Assembly (NCBI GenBank): GCA_009767595.1
Contig: VSDK01027748.1
Coordinates: forward strand, 133,946 to 197,945
Direction: 5' to 3'
Source of the DNA: Symbiodinium kawagutii
Lineage: Eukaryota > Sar > Dinophyceae > Suessiales > Symbiodiniaceae
DNA: 64,000 bases
Made by a program: the position numbers and the translations under genes. Shown in pieces: positions 21,715 through 33,791 of this stretch (position 1 is the first letter of the stretch; the number at the start of each line of letters is the position of its first letter). Below the pieces are notes generated by a model. The model did no database searches and had not been told where the DNA came from. It was given only the letters and a program-made list of their open reading frames with translations.

Positions 21715-24700
21715 GTTCCTCAAAATGCAGATCCACCATTTCTCATAGACCCGGAGTTCGGCTGTACGACACAGAGATACCGCTCTGTGGGTGGCAAACT
21801 TAATCTTCCAGATGTTGCAACCAGGATGAGCTCCGCACTCATTGAGTGAAACAATGAATCAGAATGAAGAGACTATTTTTGAATCTATGGCCATCTATGG
21901 CCTATGGTGGACCATTTTGTGCGACACTACGTCCTGGCCTGATTAGAAATCAGCAATCGGATCATAGAGCTGGGTCATCGGCCTGATTCTCAAAATGATC
22001 TGAGCCCCATTGCTTTTGGCCAGACACCATCGACATATATCAACATGAATGTTTTGTTTATCAGTATGGTGGTTTCTCAAAATAGGGGACGCCAAGAAAT
22101 GGTTGGTTCATTACTATAAATGACTAGTACTGGATGATTTAGGGGTACCCCTATTTTGAGACACACCTATACCTATCCGTACCTTCTGCTTTACAATCGG
22201 AAGCACAACGAGGCTATCACCTTGCGTTTCCATGCTCCAGGACATCAACACGCCCACCTCTGCTGCAATGCTACGGCAGAAGTTTTTGCAGTCGCTTGAA
22301 GGGAAAGCCCTGACAGTCGCTGAATGGAGTTTAAGATGCACAACTGAGTTGATTTGGAATTTGGGGGAGCTGATGCATGTGCTCATGGATCTCAAATTTG
22401 GTTGATTTCCTGCCAAGAATTGCCGCGGACCTGCACGGCTGCTGAGGCAACGGCAGAAGACGCTGCAGAAGCAACGTTCGGAATCCCGGTCCAGATGCGG
22501 TTGCTGGGCATGTCCGTGCAGACTTTGGCAGTAGTGCCCACAGGTGCCGGTGATTCGTTACGATAGGGGATGATAGGGCTATGTTTATATACCTATTAAT
22601 TTTAAACATTCTAGGTTTATCGATTCTTTGAAGTATTTTTAGTAACTATACCTCCAGCCGGGTGTGCCCTCCTTGGGGATTCTTCAAACGCAATGCAGTG
22701 ATTCAGGGTTTACGGATTTATACAGGCTCTGAGCGTTTAGGGTGTAAGGTCTTAGGGTTTATGGCTTTAGGGGTCAAATGTTCCTCAGAGGGTAGGCTTC
22801 CCGGTCGACATTCCAAACGCACAAAATACTACGCCTGCGCACTTCTACGTGCAGCACACCCTGTTTGGCCGCAATCAAAAGTACATGGAATGACTATCCG
22901 TATCGATCCTAACTATCCACTACAGAACTGCGAATCCATCGAAGTAGATGAAGTGGACACATGGCACCACTTGCCGCTCCCAGCTGGTGCTGAGGAACTG
23001 GTGGGCTCACAGGAATGGTGCAAGCCAATCAGGTTGGACAGCTTGGGGAGTTGTTAAGCTGTGCCAAGCTACTACTCCGTATAGTACGACATATGTATTT
23101 GATATATGTATAACATATACAGAAATATGGATACAATTGGTATGTATTTATCTACACATGATAGATGTATAACCTATATGGAGCGGTATGTATACCATAT
23201 GTTTATGTACACATGATACATGTATATAGCCTATATGGAAAGGTATAGTAAGAACCGATCAACGGAAGCTGCTTGAACCCTCCTGGCCAGGCGTTGAGGT
23301 TAGCACAGGTTCCAGGTCCACCTCACACAGCTGTCAGGGCATTGCCATGAGCCCCGGTGCCGCGGGAAGTCCTGGTGCACCCAAGCCACAAGTGAGTCGC
23401 TGGGCTGCACCCGTGGGATCCAAGGGTTTTCTCACTCCAATACATCTGGGAGGTGTGTATTTATCCTATGAAATGACATGTTATGACGATACAATGCTAG
23501 AGTATTATGAATGTAGATGATAGATATTTATTGTATTATGACATATTATGACGATACATTTCTAGATCAGCAGCAGCATATGTACATGTGTTGTTTTTGC
23601 ATGATTGGTGGTTGACACTGCTCAGGTCTAGCGACAAGCCTCAGTATCAACCACGGTTTGCTATCGTTGCTGGTGATAGTTGCTCATGTCATTCTTGTAG
23701 TTGTTGCTTGGTATTACCATCATCCACTCTCCACCGTTGCCAATAAATCCCATAACAACCAGCGATGGCAAGTTATTCGCAACAAAGACTATTTCAAACC
23801 ATCATACCTTCATCTATTCAACCCAATGAACTTGATTTTAACGATTATTTCCATTCACTGAACATCAATGAGACCACCATAGATCACTCAGCTGTGGTAA
23901 ACAGCCACCTTCAGGGCTTGACACTGCTGGTACCCATGGGTACCAGCGGAGAGCCCCGAGGTCGTTCCTTCAGCACCATCAGTGCAGATCCCGTGGCTCC
24001 GCCACCGCCACCGCCGGGCAGTGGCGGTTACGATGCGGGAGACGTGTCCGGGAGTCCGGTGGGGGTGGGCCATGTGTTTATTTGAAGGGTTGATCATAGG
24101 CCAATGATAGGAGCGATGAATGGAAGCAATGTGGCCATATATCCGAAAGGGTTGGCAACTACCAATGATAGGAGGGATTTTTCATGATGTCTAGGAAGAT
24201 ACAGTCGCAAGGATTTTGGAACCAATGATACTGGGGATAATGACCAGGAATTAGAGATACCCACTTCAGAGTTAATAAGATCGGGTTCATAGGAGTTGAT
24301 CATGTTGAATTAGCTGAGCATAATATGGCTGGGTCCGCTAAAAGCTAGCAAGTTGGAACCGCAAAGAAGATAGATCGATAGATAGATAGATAGGTGTATG
24401 GATGGATAGATGTATAGATAGATGTACCATGATGTACGTGTATATCCAACCCCCCACCATCTCCAGTCATGAAAATAATCTAAGGGGAAAACCATCCATA
24501 TTTGAGTCACTGTCCATCTATTCACACCCATGTGAATTATTGGACCACCAAAATCTATTGGAAGACAAAGCACCAAAGGGAGGTTATCCAATGAGATGCA
24601 AATATAGGAGATGCAAAGGTTGCTATTTTACTGTGGAGATGATGTTCGTTGAGCACTGACGATGCAGCTTGCAGTTCCTTCGCGCCGCAACGAAGTCCAG

Positions 24701-27194
24701 CAGCACTTGAGGCCCTCTGCCATCCACGGACCTCCAGACACCGGAGGCATCGGTCACTGGGTTTTTGCTGCTGAATTTCCCCATCCTTCGAGTTGCCGTT
24801 GGTAGGCATCCACGTAGATGTTCGGACTTGTTCATCGTGGTTGTGAGATGTTTTGAGGGCTTTTCCTACTCAAAGGAGATAGGTAGCTGGACAGCGAGGG
24901 AGTCTTGAAGCATGATGACGAGATTTGGCTGCTGTAAGCACCAACCTGTCCCAATGTCGATGCTGGATCTGATCAGTTTCTCCCGTGCCTGTGCAGCAAG
25001 ACCCTATACCTGTGGCGAACATCCCCAGAATGAACACCAGAATCCAGCATGTAGGGATGTTCAAGACTGGCCGATTTCTTGTGATTTGCGTATGACCCAT
25101 GATCCATCCGTAAGTAAGTCCTTTCAGAAGCGGCAGATCCAATTTTTCAGCAGCTGCAGGCTCCATGTCAAGTCCAAAGTCGCCAGACGGGAACCCGTTG
25201 TCTCAACCTCAGCCAAGCTTTTTTTCTGTGGTGCCAAGCTGCCTTTTGTTGGAGTTGTTGGGGTTGTCTGTCGTCATGGTGGTTATTGTGGTTTTGGCAG
25301 ATTAGAAGGATAGAAAGAACTTACAATCCAGCAACTAAAGATTTTGGCAGTTTTGCTCGATTTTGCTCGCCCGTACACAAGATGCGCATGGTTCTTGCAA
25401 GCAAGACAGCACGACTGACCGTACCGATCTATGATGCGGACAGTGATATCCAGAACTTTAGGTGCAGTTAAGATTTCGGGTGCGAAAGACAAAATCTGAG
25501 AGGTGGCTGCAACCCTCAGAGTTGGTTATCATTTGATGATCAAACCGCTAGTAGGATACAGTAGGACTTGATGTTCAGTAGTTCATTTATCTGAGTTCCA
25601 GCTCCAGTACCCCACTGGGAACACCAGAGGCTGAAATCAGTGATGGACTCTATGGCGGCTGATGGTGAGGACAGCAGTTGAAGATCCTGGAGACATGGGG
25701 CAACTTCACTGACAACCACAAAATACCACAAAAGCTCAGGATACAAGGAATAGATTGGTAGATATACTGTAACTGGTAGATCTTGGTAGTGAACATAGTT
25801 TCATGTGCATTTTGTGCACATTATGCACTTAACTGAATGGCCTCAAGATGTGGTTGGCCAAAGATGGATGGTATGCGGCGGAAGCTTCATCAACCTTCAG
25901 AGTGCAGGTCGCCTGTTTTCCCCATTCTTGGGTCGTGAGGTTATAGTGTGGACACAATGTCGTTTCCATCGCCGCATGTTTACAATCACAGGCACAGCTG
26001 GGACAACATGTCATGCATGCCGTGTTGGCTGCTTGCGCAAGGCAGCTCATGGTCAGAAGTGAATATGAGTGACTACTGGCACTCCAAAAGTTGCCTGTGC
26101 ACTGGACATGGGTTCTTGCTATGGTGAACGTATGCCGGTTTCTGTTTTGCATCACTCAATGGTTGGTTCACCCTGTCTACCTCTATAATATTTAGTGTTT
26201 GCCAAACTTACACCATTGGTGATTCGATGCTGTTGTGTAACCACGTATTACCACTTTTCGGCAATTCATGACCTGCCGGTAGTTCCTCCCTTCTTGACCC
26301 GCACCTACATCCCATCCCTGGCGAGGAAATGGAAGGCATGGTGGCACCAAATCCAATGACCGCAGACGATTTGAAGGCAAGGATCCAACAAGATACTGAG
26401 AACTTCTCGCATTATCAGGGTATAGGCCAAGAAATGGTGTAGTGTAGTCTATCTTGCTTGAATAAACGTGTAATTATTAAGTTTGGGTTTTTGACTGAAA
26501 ATTAAGGTGACAAACTATCAGCAGTTTGTTTGGTGCACTTGGAGCACCAAACTTTGGAGCAACCATCTATCACAATTTGTCACTTGGATCTGATGTTGTG
26601 GACCCTGTGATCCATGGTGATCCCACCGGCTGAATCCTCCTCGGTACCATATGGCATCCGGTCATAGGGATTGTCCTGGCGCCAAACCGGAGCCGATTTG
26701 CCTCGGCGACCCTTGGAATGGGAACGGATGTGAAACCTGATTGAACCTGTGCGGCAATTGTTGGTGATTTTTATGTGATGGTTGGTCATTTGATGACATT
26801 TGATCACCATTATTCAGCCAATATCCCTAGTACTCTTGGCTACTGTTGATCATGCTGGGCTGTTTAGCATGATCCCATCCGATGGCCTTAGTAATGTGAC
26901 CCATGGCCATTGGATAGCCCTAGTAATGTGAATCATGGCCCTGGTAATCTACCAGGATCCATTGGATAGCATGTTTGTGTTGAATCAGTACTGCTAAACA
27001 ATTGGTCATCCAATGATCTATTGGATAGCTTAGCTATTGTTGATCATGGTCGGGTACTGTTGATCATGATGTAACCATTTGGATTGTTTCATCGCCGCTG
27101 TGGGTGTCACCTGCTCCAGGCTGAAGAGGCTCGCCGTCGTTCTTCCTTGGTGGGAACTCCCAGAGCATTGACTCGGCGGTCAAAGGCAACATGA
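21715..27194 (+). CDS. unrecognised protein, 12 exons, 410 codons
   Basis: Exons: 21715-21845, 22204-22328, 22469-22543, 22796-22887, 22926-23032, 23316-23391, 23915-24058, 24668-24791, 25160-25199, 25351-25461, 26283-26419, 27127-27194 (TGA 27192-27194). All twelve join in phase and sum to 1230 bases. Visible segments: KLNLPDVATRMSSAL; GIPVQMRLLGMSVQTL (reminiscent of the little-finger strand of Y-family polymerases, but no palm domain is present); TPAHFYVQHTLFGRNQKYM; IEVDEVDTWHHLPLPAG; a disordered Pro/Gly/Ser stretch with six prolines; FARFCSPVHKMRMVLASKTA; PMTADDLKARIQQDTENFSH; and a basic tail ARRRSSLVGTPRALTRRSKA. The 22887/22926 join would use a 38-base GA-AG intron. The true start is unresolved: phase also permits joining to 21339. 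Confidence 0.55.
22071..22169. mobile_element. intronic inverted-repeat element, copy 3
   Basis: GGTTTCTCAAAATAGGGG at the left, CCCCTATTTTGAGACACACC at the right, and the core ATGGTTGGTTCATTACTAT plus TGGATGATTTAGGGG. It is about 35 bases before the acceptor of the exon at 22204. Confidence 0.75.
24370..24426 (+). repeat. GATA microsatellite
   Basis: GATAGATAGATAGATAGG and variants over about 55 bases in an intron of the 12-exon unknown gene. Confidence 0.85.
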
Positions 27195-27439
27195 GCGTGT
27201 AGGAAAAGTGTTAACGATTAGTTTTAACATGTTAAGTGCAACTTTGGCAAAAGGGTGTAGATGCACAATCAATGATGTTATATCATGTTTGTATGTTTCT
27301 TTCGGACTATGGGAATTGACTCATGCGACAAGCCTGTCATTCATGCATTTGAGTAATGTCCCTCAGCCTGGCTGAGGGTTCTCCAGCCATCTTTCCCCAT
27401 GATCGTGACAGCAAATTGTCATTGTCAACATGCATCATG

Positions 27440-27552
27440 ATCATCATCATCAGCAGCAGCATCATCATCAGCAGCAGCATCATCAACATCATCAGCAGCA
27501 GCATCATTATCAGCATCTTCATCAGCAGCTGCAGCAGCAGCAGCAGCAACAG
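27440..27552 (+). repeat. CAT/CAG trinucleotide repeat
   Basis: Alternating CATCATCA and CAGCAGCAG blocks ending in CAGCAGCAGCAGCAGCAACAG. It lies between the stop at 27194 and the Alba-like exon at 27662, so it is probably untranslated, although it gives His/Gln and Met/Leu open frames. Confidence 0.85.
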
Positions 27553-27661
27553 AAAGAGATGTATGAAGCTGGATCATGGTGGACCCATTCTTACATATTT
27601 CCATATGTATTCATATGTAGATTCTATAGATTGTTCTTACATTATTATTTCTTTTCAATAG

Positions 27662-30122
27662 GTTGTATAGAACCGTTTCTGCTTACAACTCGTTCGGCCA
27701 TTCGAATTTTGCGGTACACCGAGGCAGCTGCACTCGATGAGAAGGGTATTTCCACTGTCGGAGCCCTTGGTGGTGCCGTCACCTCCGTCGTGGTTACAGA
27801 TGTGTACGAACATGTGCAAACTGTGAGTTCTTCCGTATGTTCTTGAGTGTTCTTCGATACTTCAGTAATTACCAAGGACTCGTTGTAGTGCGACCTCTGA
27901 ATGGCCATACCAAGCATGATTAATGTGTATCTTGGTATCAAGACTGTTACATGATGGGTATGAATGGTGTAGAACGGCTAATAGCCAGACTAGTTATGTG
28001 AGGATGAGTCATCGTCCATGATTAATTGATGCTGATGAATGACGAATGCGTCAGTGGGAATCCGCAGTCAACCGAGGTGTTTGACCCTGGGGCCGGTGCA
28101 GCTGTGGCGTGGGAATCTCAAGGGGCGCCACCTGGGAGTTTCCAATGTCCCGAGGGTATCCGATGTATCAATACGATCAAGGCCCTGCAAACTTCTGAAG
28201 TCTTGTGATGCAGCTCCTCGGGTGTTTACAATCTGTTCGGGAGAATTCTTGCTCTTGAACCAGACATACTTTGAGATGGAAAAGATTGTTAAAATTTGTT
28301 TTCTTGGATTCAAGTTTGGATCAGGGAATGGACATTTTGCAAGTACACAAGTAGAGACGTCGTTGACAGAAAGACGCTGCCTCGACATGCCAATGCACTC
28401 AGCCCCTAACCACTTGACGTAAACGTTGAGATCAAAAGAATCATTTTCATTCAATGACACAATTCTACACTTAATACTTACCTCTTAGTACCTATAGGCA
28501 ATCATCTAAAGATTTGATTAGCCTGCTGCAGTGACTTTCCTAGCCCAGGAAGCCACAGTTCGATGTGAGCAGCATTCCGCCTGCGGAGTTGAAGGGCTTT
28601 CTGCTCAATCCATCGCCGTGACTCGGATGGCAATGGGCAGTTGCTGGGTGCTGTCGGAGTTGCTGACGGCGGGAACACGCGAAGTCACACATCGTGTGTC
28701 TTGGAACGATGGCTTCGCCATCGTCAACATCAGTTTGTCTCATCAATCAAGGGGATATATAGCCATATCAACATATTTGATGTGTCTTAACATCCTCAGG
28801 ATTGCTGCTCACATATTGAAGTAACTGAGAGCATGGCAAGAAACATGTGCTGCGCCTGCAGGGGCGATCTAGAAGCTGGGTGCGTGTTTGTTTTTTATTG
28901 TTTATTGTTCAAGTATGTCCAGATTCAGATGAAGCGTAACCCTGACCTGTGCTCTTTCAGGAAGACTGCTGGTATGATCGAATGCAGGATCATTCGCCTG
29001 ATGCTCAGGTAGATGATAGATTGGATATTAAAGTTTGGGAGAACCGAAAAGACCAGTCCCATAAGAAATAGGCTTGACTGGAGGTTAATTGGACATTGGT
29101 CCTTACAAAGTTGGTTTTGACACATGTTATAAGTCCTTGAATCGACAGAAACTGCTGTTTATGTTTCGTTGCTGAAACAACGGTGCCAGTCTAAGCATGC
29201 CATGTTTCACAGTTCTGTGGTGTGGTCGTCATCCACACAGCTGAGCATGAGACTTGCTGCCAGACGAGCCTCAAGTGGTAGCTGATCATAGTGGATCCAC
29301 GAGCCTCAACGTGGAGCATGTAGGAGCAAGGCATATTTCCAGGTCATTGATTTCTGAGAGCAGACCAGGCTATCCATCCCAATCATTCGCCTTGGCCAAA
29401 GTGTTTCTCCAACAGGATGTGGATCACGATGTGTCCATAGGTTCAGGTGCCCGGAGATCCACCGGTGATTCAGTGCCCAAGTCAGCATCCAAACTCCAAC
29501 GTGTCACGGGTCGCTGTCCATGGCCGCCTATTTGCAGGAGACTGCCGGGGGGCACTGGGTCACTTCAATGGGGCTGTCCACAAAATCTGCTGATTGTGTG
29601 ATTATTCAATATTCAACATGATTCAACAAGGCTCAAAATGACTCAACATGATTCAACATGGTTCAACTTTCAACTTGTAGTTACTGAGAGATTGCACTCA
29701 AACAAGAGACATGGATATGTCATATGTCCATGACGGGGGACTTCTCCGTATTTTTTCCGGGGCCATTCTCACGCCAAAGAACTTCCTCCTAGGTTCCAAC
29801 TAGTGATCCCCCGATTTCGATCCAGTTCCCCAGCTGAAGGAATATATAACATACAAAATACACCGTAGGTAAATACAAATGCTAAGCTGTTCATTGGTTC
29901 ATTTTTCGTCACAATTCTTGTTCAAAACGGTCACTTATGTTTATTGATAACCTGTATTAAGCTGATAGATAACCTGTTATTGATATCCAGTTCATTGATG
30001 TCAGATTCCGCAGAGATGTTGCGCCGACAGTTCAGCTCCAGCCGTTTACACGGACCCAGTTGGGCGAGCAGGAGCCATGGCGCAGTCGACCACGAGGAGG
30101 CCGTGCTACAGGTGGGGGTTAG
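27662..30122 (+). CDS. Alba-like nucleic-acid-binding protein
   Basis: Exon 27662-27822 (after TTTTCAATAG, before GTGAGT) reads TTRSAIRILRYTEAAALDEK, then GALGGAVTSVVVTDVYEH. This is the Alba fold pattern: a strand, a helix of the I/V-x-Y-x-x-A-x-x-L type, an ALG-x-A-I turn, and a helix ending in E/Y. 28961-29008 (KTAGMIECRIIRLMLR) fits the closing Alba strand, and 30014-30122 reads DVAPTVQLQPF and ends PRGGRATGGG before TAG (30120-30122). Between them, 28068 to about 28200 is a Gly/Ala-rich exon and 28833-28879 carries MARNMCCACRGDLEAG in phase with 28961. An alternative is two genes, the second starting at ATG 28833 with 67 codons. Alba proteins bind DNA or RNA, and RG tails are common in the eukaryotic ones. 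Confidence 0.5.
28068..28208 (+). CDS. Gly/Ala-rich exon with apparent frame break
   Basis: After TCCGCAG the phase 0 frame reads STEVFDPGAGAAVAWESQGA, then PPGSFQ. Near 28143 the coding look moves to another frame that reads PMSRGYPMYQYDQGPANF and stops at 28194-28196. The original frame runs on to TGA 28206-28208 with less convincing residues. A one-base insertion in the TTTCC run would unite them. This may be a sequencing error, a polymorphism or a true frameshift. Confidence 0.4.
   Translation, partial: STEVFDPGAGAAVAWESQGAPPGSFQCPEGIRCINTIKALQTSEVL
28532..28824 (+). CDS. open segment, possibly an exon
   Basis: One forward frame is open from 28531 to 28824 (SIAVTRMAMGSCWVLSELL). In another frame the start reads KPQFDVSSIPPAELKGFLL after CCCAG and could end at GTGACT near 28618. 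Codon choice favours an exon but the frame is undecided. It lies between Alba-like exons and may belong to that gene. Confidence 0.25.
29254..29601 (+). other. 115-codon open frame in the Alba-like gene interval
   Basis: A forward frame open for 348 bases reads STSLNVEHVGARHISRSLIS and DVDHDVSIGSGARRSTGDSV. It lies between the exons ending at 29008 and starting at 30014. No domain is recognised. It may contain an exon or be chance. Confidence 0.25.
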
Positions 30123-30377
30123 CCCCAAGCTGCGGCCCCAAACCATGCTCTGCGCCTTGCGAAATCAGGAAATACTTCGGTACCAACCACTGCACATCCA
30201 TGGTGCAGCCCAATTTGAAGGCGATTTTCCCATTGAAATGTTCATTTTCCAATGGTACCACAAAAGTTGGGCTGAACCACGGAGATAGAGTATACAGGCA
30301 CATTTGATTGGGTTCACCATTTCATCTACATGAGTTATTATTGGCAAGTATCGATCACAATACTTGACAGTGATTCC

Positions 30378-30459
<82 letters not shown>

Positions 30460-30478
30460 TTCATCATCATCATCAAGT
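30378..30478 (+). repeat. CAT microsatellite, first block
   Basis: About 30 uninterrupted CAT units followed by a CTT and a few more. It produces poly-His and, on the other strand, poly-Met frames that I do not regard as genes. Confidence 0.95.
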
Positions 30479-30567
30479 ATTGGTGGTCATCAAATTCATA
30501 ATGGCCACTCACCATGATTAGTCATTACAGTCATTATAGTCATTGCAGTTGGTGCAGTCATTACAGT

Positions 30568-30622
30568 CATCGTCATCATCATCATCATCATCATCATCAC
30601 CACCATCATCATCATCACTACT
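30568..30622 (+). repeat. CAT microsatellite, second block
   Basis: CATCGTCATCATCATCATC followed by CACCACCATCATC, about 55 bases. Separated from the first block by CAGTCATTA units. Confidence 0.9.
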
Positions 30623-31640
30623 AGTTTCGGCAGCATTATTTATCAACCATTGTTAAGGATCAATACTTTACCCATTACACCAGCAACCATTTTTGGCTCG
30701 CAGTAACAGTCAATGGACAGAAGTAAGAATCACTATTATGATGCATGCTGGTCAGACATTGTTAGCCAGTATCATTTGTTATCAACAATTCGTAGCCATC
30801 ATCATAAACCAATATCAATCAGAATCATCCGTGATAAATCATTGCTTTATTAAGCATCATTACAGCCGCATTATCAACCATTACCCTACAATTGACCATT
30901 TATCAGCCATCCCTGACCATAAAACCAATATCAATCATGGCCATATGATTATAACCATGATAACCCATTATTAATCACTATAATTATCAGCCATCATTAT
31001 GAACCATACACAATCATGTATGTCACTATCAGCCATTAGTGGTTGATGGCTAACCATTCATAATCAATATTATATGTTCATTACCAGAATTTGTCACCAT
31101 TGTAAGCATCATTTATTGTTAACTATGGTTAACCATCAGCCACTGCCTGGGATGTATAACTTATATCCATCAATTGATTATAACCATACCATAGTTATAG
31201 TTTTTTCAACCGTGACCCTTACTATGGACCATTATCAGCCATCCGTATTATTAACCATATATAGACATTTATAGAATACAGTTTGGTCATTCTTATTCAC
31301 GATATATGCTTAAGCATATATGAGCCATGGAATGATTAATCAGTATTGTACATGCTTAGCTACATTGAGATTAACCATAGAGATGATTCGTTCGTTAAGG
31401 GTTGATAATCTAATGTATCATAATATGTGATAGAACCATAGTTCATGAAGGATTATGTTATCAACCATCAATGGTTAATGGCTAATCAACTATTATATTA
31501 GATGGTTAATGGCTAATGGTTTATCATGTTATCAACCATTCATTTGTACAGTTGATAACATGATAAATAAGACATAATAAGATAAGATATGGTTTATCAT
31601 GTAAGATAACATTATTATAAGATACATTACTATAGTTGTT
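30623..31640 (+). repeat. degenerate AACCATCATTA field
   Basis: About one kilobase built from drifting words such as ATTAACCATCA, TTATCAACCAT and CATTATCAGCC, with some inverted stretches (ATGGTTAATGGCTAAT near 31460-31520). No exon is visible. It fills the spacer between the Alba-like gene and the small helical gene at 31657. Confidence 0.7.
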
Positions 31641-31656
31641 AACTATTGTATAGTTT

Positions 31657-33023
31657 ATGGTTCTTCTCAACCTGTTTCTTCGCCATCAACCATTGCTTGG
31701 TCAGCTGCAAGGCGTCTCCAGGGTCCGTGAGGCGGTGCTGGAAGCCTGTCAGCGAATGAATCGACCGGTGCCTTGTCGTGGGACCTGTGGGAGGCCTGGA
31801 GGGCCCATGATACCCATGGCACCCGTGGGACTTATGGGACCCGTGGGACCCATAAGACTCGTGGGATCTGGGGGACCTGGGGGACCTGGGGTGCGGTGTG
31901 GGTGGATCTTGTTGCTGGAATCGACCATTGAATTCATGGAATTCACTACAGGATTCATGGATCAACGATGGAGAGCATCATACAAGTCTCAAGCACGATG
32001 AACCAGGTTTGGGCCGAGTCTTGGAAAGAGGATATCAATGGCAATAACAGATTCATTCAAAGGGTTCTAGTCACCTCATAGGAGAATTCAAGGACAATGA
32101 TTTGATTTGGCGACTCCCAACAGCTTTGATGACTAAGGTTGAAGAGTCAGCCAAAGTGCTGCAATACCTCGAGAGTGAGTGGCTTTGTGTGCCTTGGTCG
32201 CCTGCAAGGTTTGTCAGAATGCAGCCAGGGGTGTAGACGGCGTGCCCCCAAGTTGTTGGTTGATGGTTGTTGGTTATTGGTTGTTGGATGTTGGTTGTTG
32301 CTTGTTGGATGTTGGATGTTGGTTGTTGTTGGTGTCTACTCATTGATTGAGAATGCCCTTTTGTGGATTTCTACGAGGCACTGACTATTGTTTGGAGACT
32401 GGTACACTGATGATTTTTGCAACACATTGTTTGATACTATTCATGGTCTTCTGTAGTTGATTGTTGGTAGTATAGTGTGCTGATGCTAAACTATTACAAT
32501 TGATGTCTCAAAGATTCTCAAAGTATTCCAGCGGTTCCCACCCTTTGTGGGAAGTATAATTTGAAGATATGAAATGCGAGTACTCCAAAATGCCAGCATG
32601 GAACTGGATTCTATAGTAACTATTCGTTTGCAAGGACTCAAAACTCCGGCATACACAAATTCTATGACCTACATAAGTTTTGATATGCAGATGCAGCCAC
32701 ATTAATCGACATCTCATGATGGTTGAACAATGACAAAAACAGGATGAAAATAGGCAAAAATAAACAAAAAAGTCCATGTGCGTGCAGGTAGACACGATCC
32801 GACCGTATGTTGCCATATGCAAACCGGGAATCCATAGAAGAAATCGCTCGCTGGCACACGAGTAGCAGGATCCATTGACCTTGGGCGCGATGTCCGAAGA
32901 TGCCTGGAAAGAGGTGCGATTGCCTCTGGGTTTGAAAGAGATGCTTGGCAGAACAGCTGTTGGACACGGCTACAAGACATTACGTGGCTGTTGTGGACTG
33001 AGGATGGCAACAAGGTTCTGTAG
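31657..33023 (+). CDS. small helical protein, three exons
   Basis: The first exon has an in-frame ATG at 31657 (MVLLNLFLRHQPLLGQLQGV, then REAVLEACQRMNRPVP) and a phase 1 donor between 31774 and 31787. A shorter version could start after the acceptor at 31704. 32124-32174 reads ALMTKVEESAKVLQYLE before GTGAGT. 32869-33023 reads SIDLGRDVRRCLERGAIASG, then DITWLLWTEDGNKVL and TAG (33021-33023). Phases 1-1-1 agree, giving about 107 residues, largely amphipathic helix. The family is not recognised. GGGACCC minisatellite follows the first exon immediately. Confidence 0.5.
31788..31895 (+). repeat. GGGACCCRT minisatellite
   Basis: Units of about 12 bases (GTGGGACCTGTG, ATGGGACCCGTGGGACCCAT, GGGGGACCTGG) in tandem directly after the first exon of the small helical gene. 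It reads as Gly-Pro-x if translated but is probably the start of the intron. Confidence 0.7.
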
Positions 33024-33791
33024 CAAACGGTGACTGGTGCTTGTTTTGGACTACATAATGACATAAGCCAATAAGCACGGTGCCCTGTTTCTATTGGTGG
33101 GATGTTTTATTTGGAAGGGGCGGATGCAAATATCAGGCCATATGAAGGCCAAAACTCTTACTTGGAAAATAGAATATCTGAAAATCTAATGTCCGAAATG
33201 TTTCATTGGAAAATCATGTTCAACAATCCATTCCAGGGCCTCCCATTCTCAAACAACCCAGGCTGATCCATTTTTAGTAATAGGGGAGTTGGGCTCATTT
33301 TGGTACTCATGGTTTATGTTTATTCACGGGCCTTAACTTACCAACAATTAGCATCATCTAGAAGAAAAAGCGACTAAAAAACAGGATGCTGCACGTATTT
33401 GCATCAATTGTCTCGTTTTTTTTGGCAACAGGGGAAGTGATGACTAACCAATCGGTTCAGTGGATCCATCTAAAAATACAAGCAATCACCTTGAACCAAC
33501 TGGAGTCTGGAGGTTATTTGATTGCAGAAGAGGGTTCACCGCTTTCAGCAGCTTTCTAGCGTTTTACTCAAGACTTCTGGTTTTGGCGCATTTGGCTGGA
33601 TTTTTTCTTGCAACGGCAATGGTGTGTCCGGTGTCAATCTGGCACTACATCTTTTGCAATTAAAACCGCTTCTGTTAATCCAGATTGTTCAACAATCACT
33701 ATAGTTGATGTCAGTTCATGTTAGTCATTTGCATGTTGATGTTTGTTGATGTTGTGCTGTGCACCAATCACTATGGCTTTGGGATGTCCAG
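33024..33791 (+). other. spacer between the small helical gene and the calcyphosin-like gene
   Basis: No supported exon. A hydrophobic open frame at 33460-33663 is probably chance. Any promoter of the downstream gene should lie here, but no TATA-like or other recognisable element stands out. Confidence 0.4.

Noticed and set aside
22204-22543. Y-family DNA polymerase little-finger domain
   Set aside because: Only the RLLGMSVQTL strand resembles it; palm and finger domains are absent upstream, so I left the gene unnamed.
24623-24835. Minus-strand 70-codon frame that looks coding (MGKFSSKNPVTDASGVW)
   Set aside because: The + strand exon 24668-24791 over the same bases joins in phase on both sides to a 12-exon chain, so the minus frame is most likely its mirror.
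30165-30521. Poly-Met and poly-His open frames
   Set aside because: They are translations of the CAT microsatellite and have no other coding signal.
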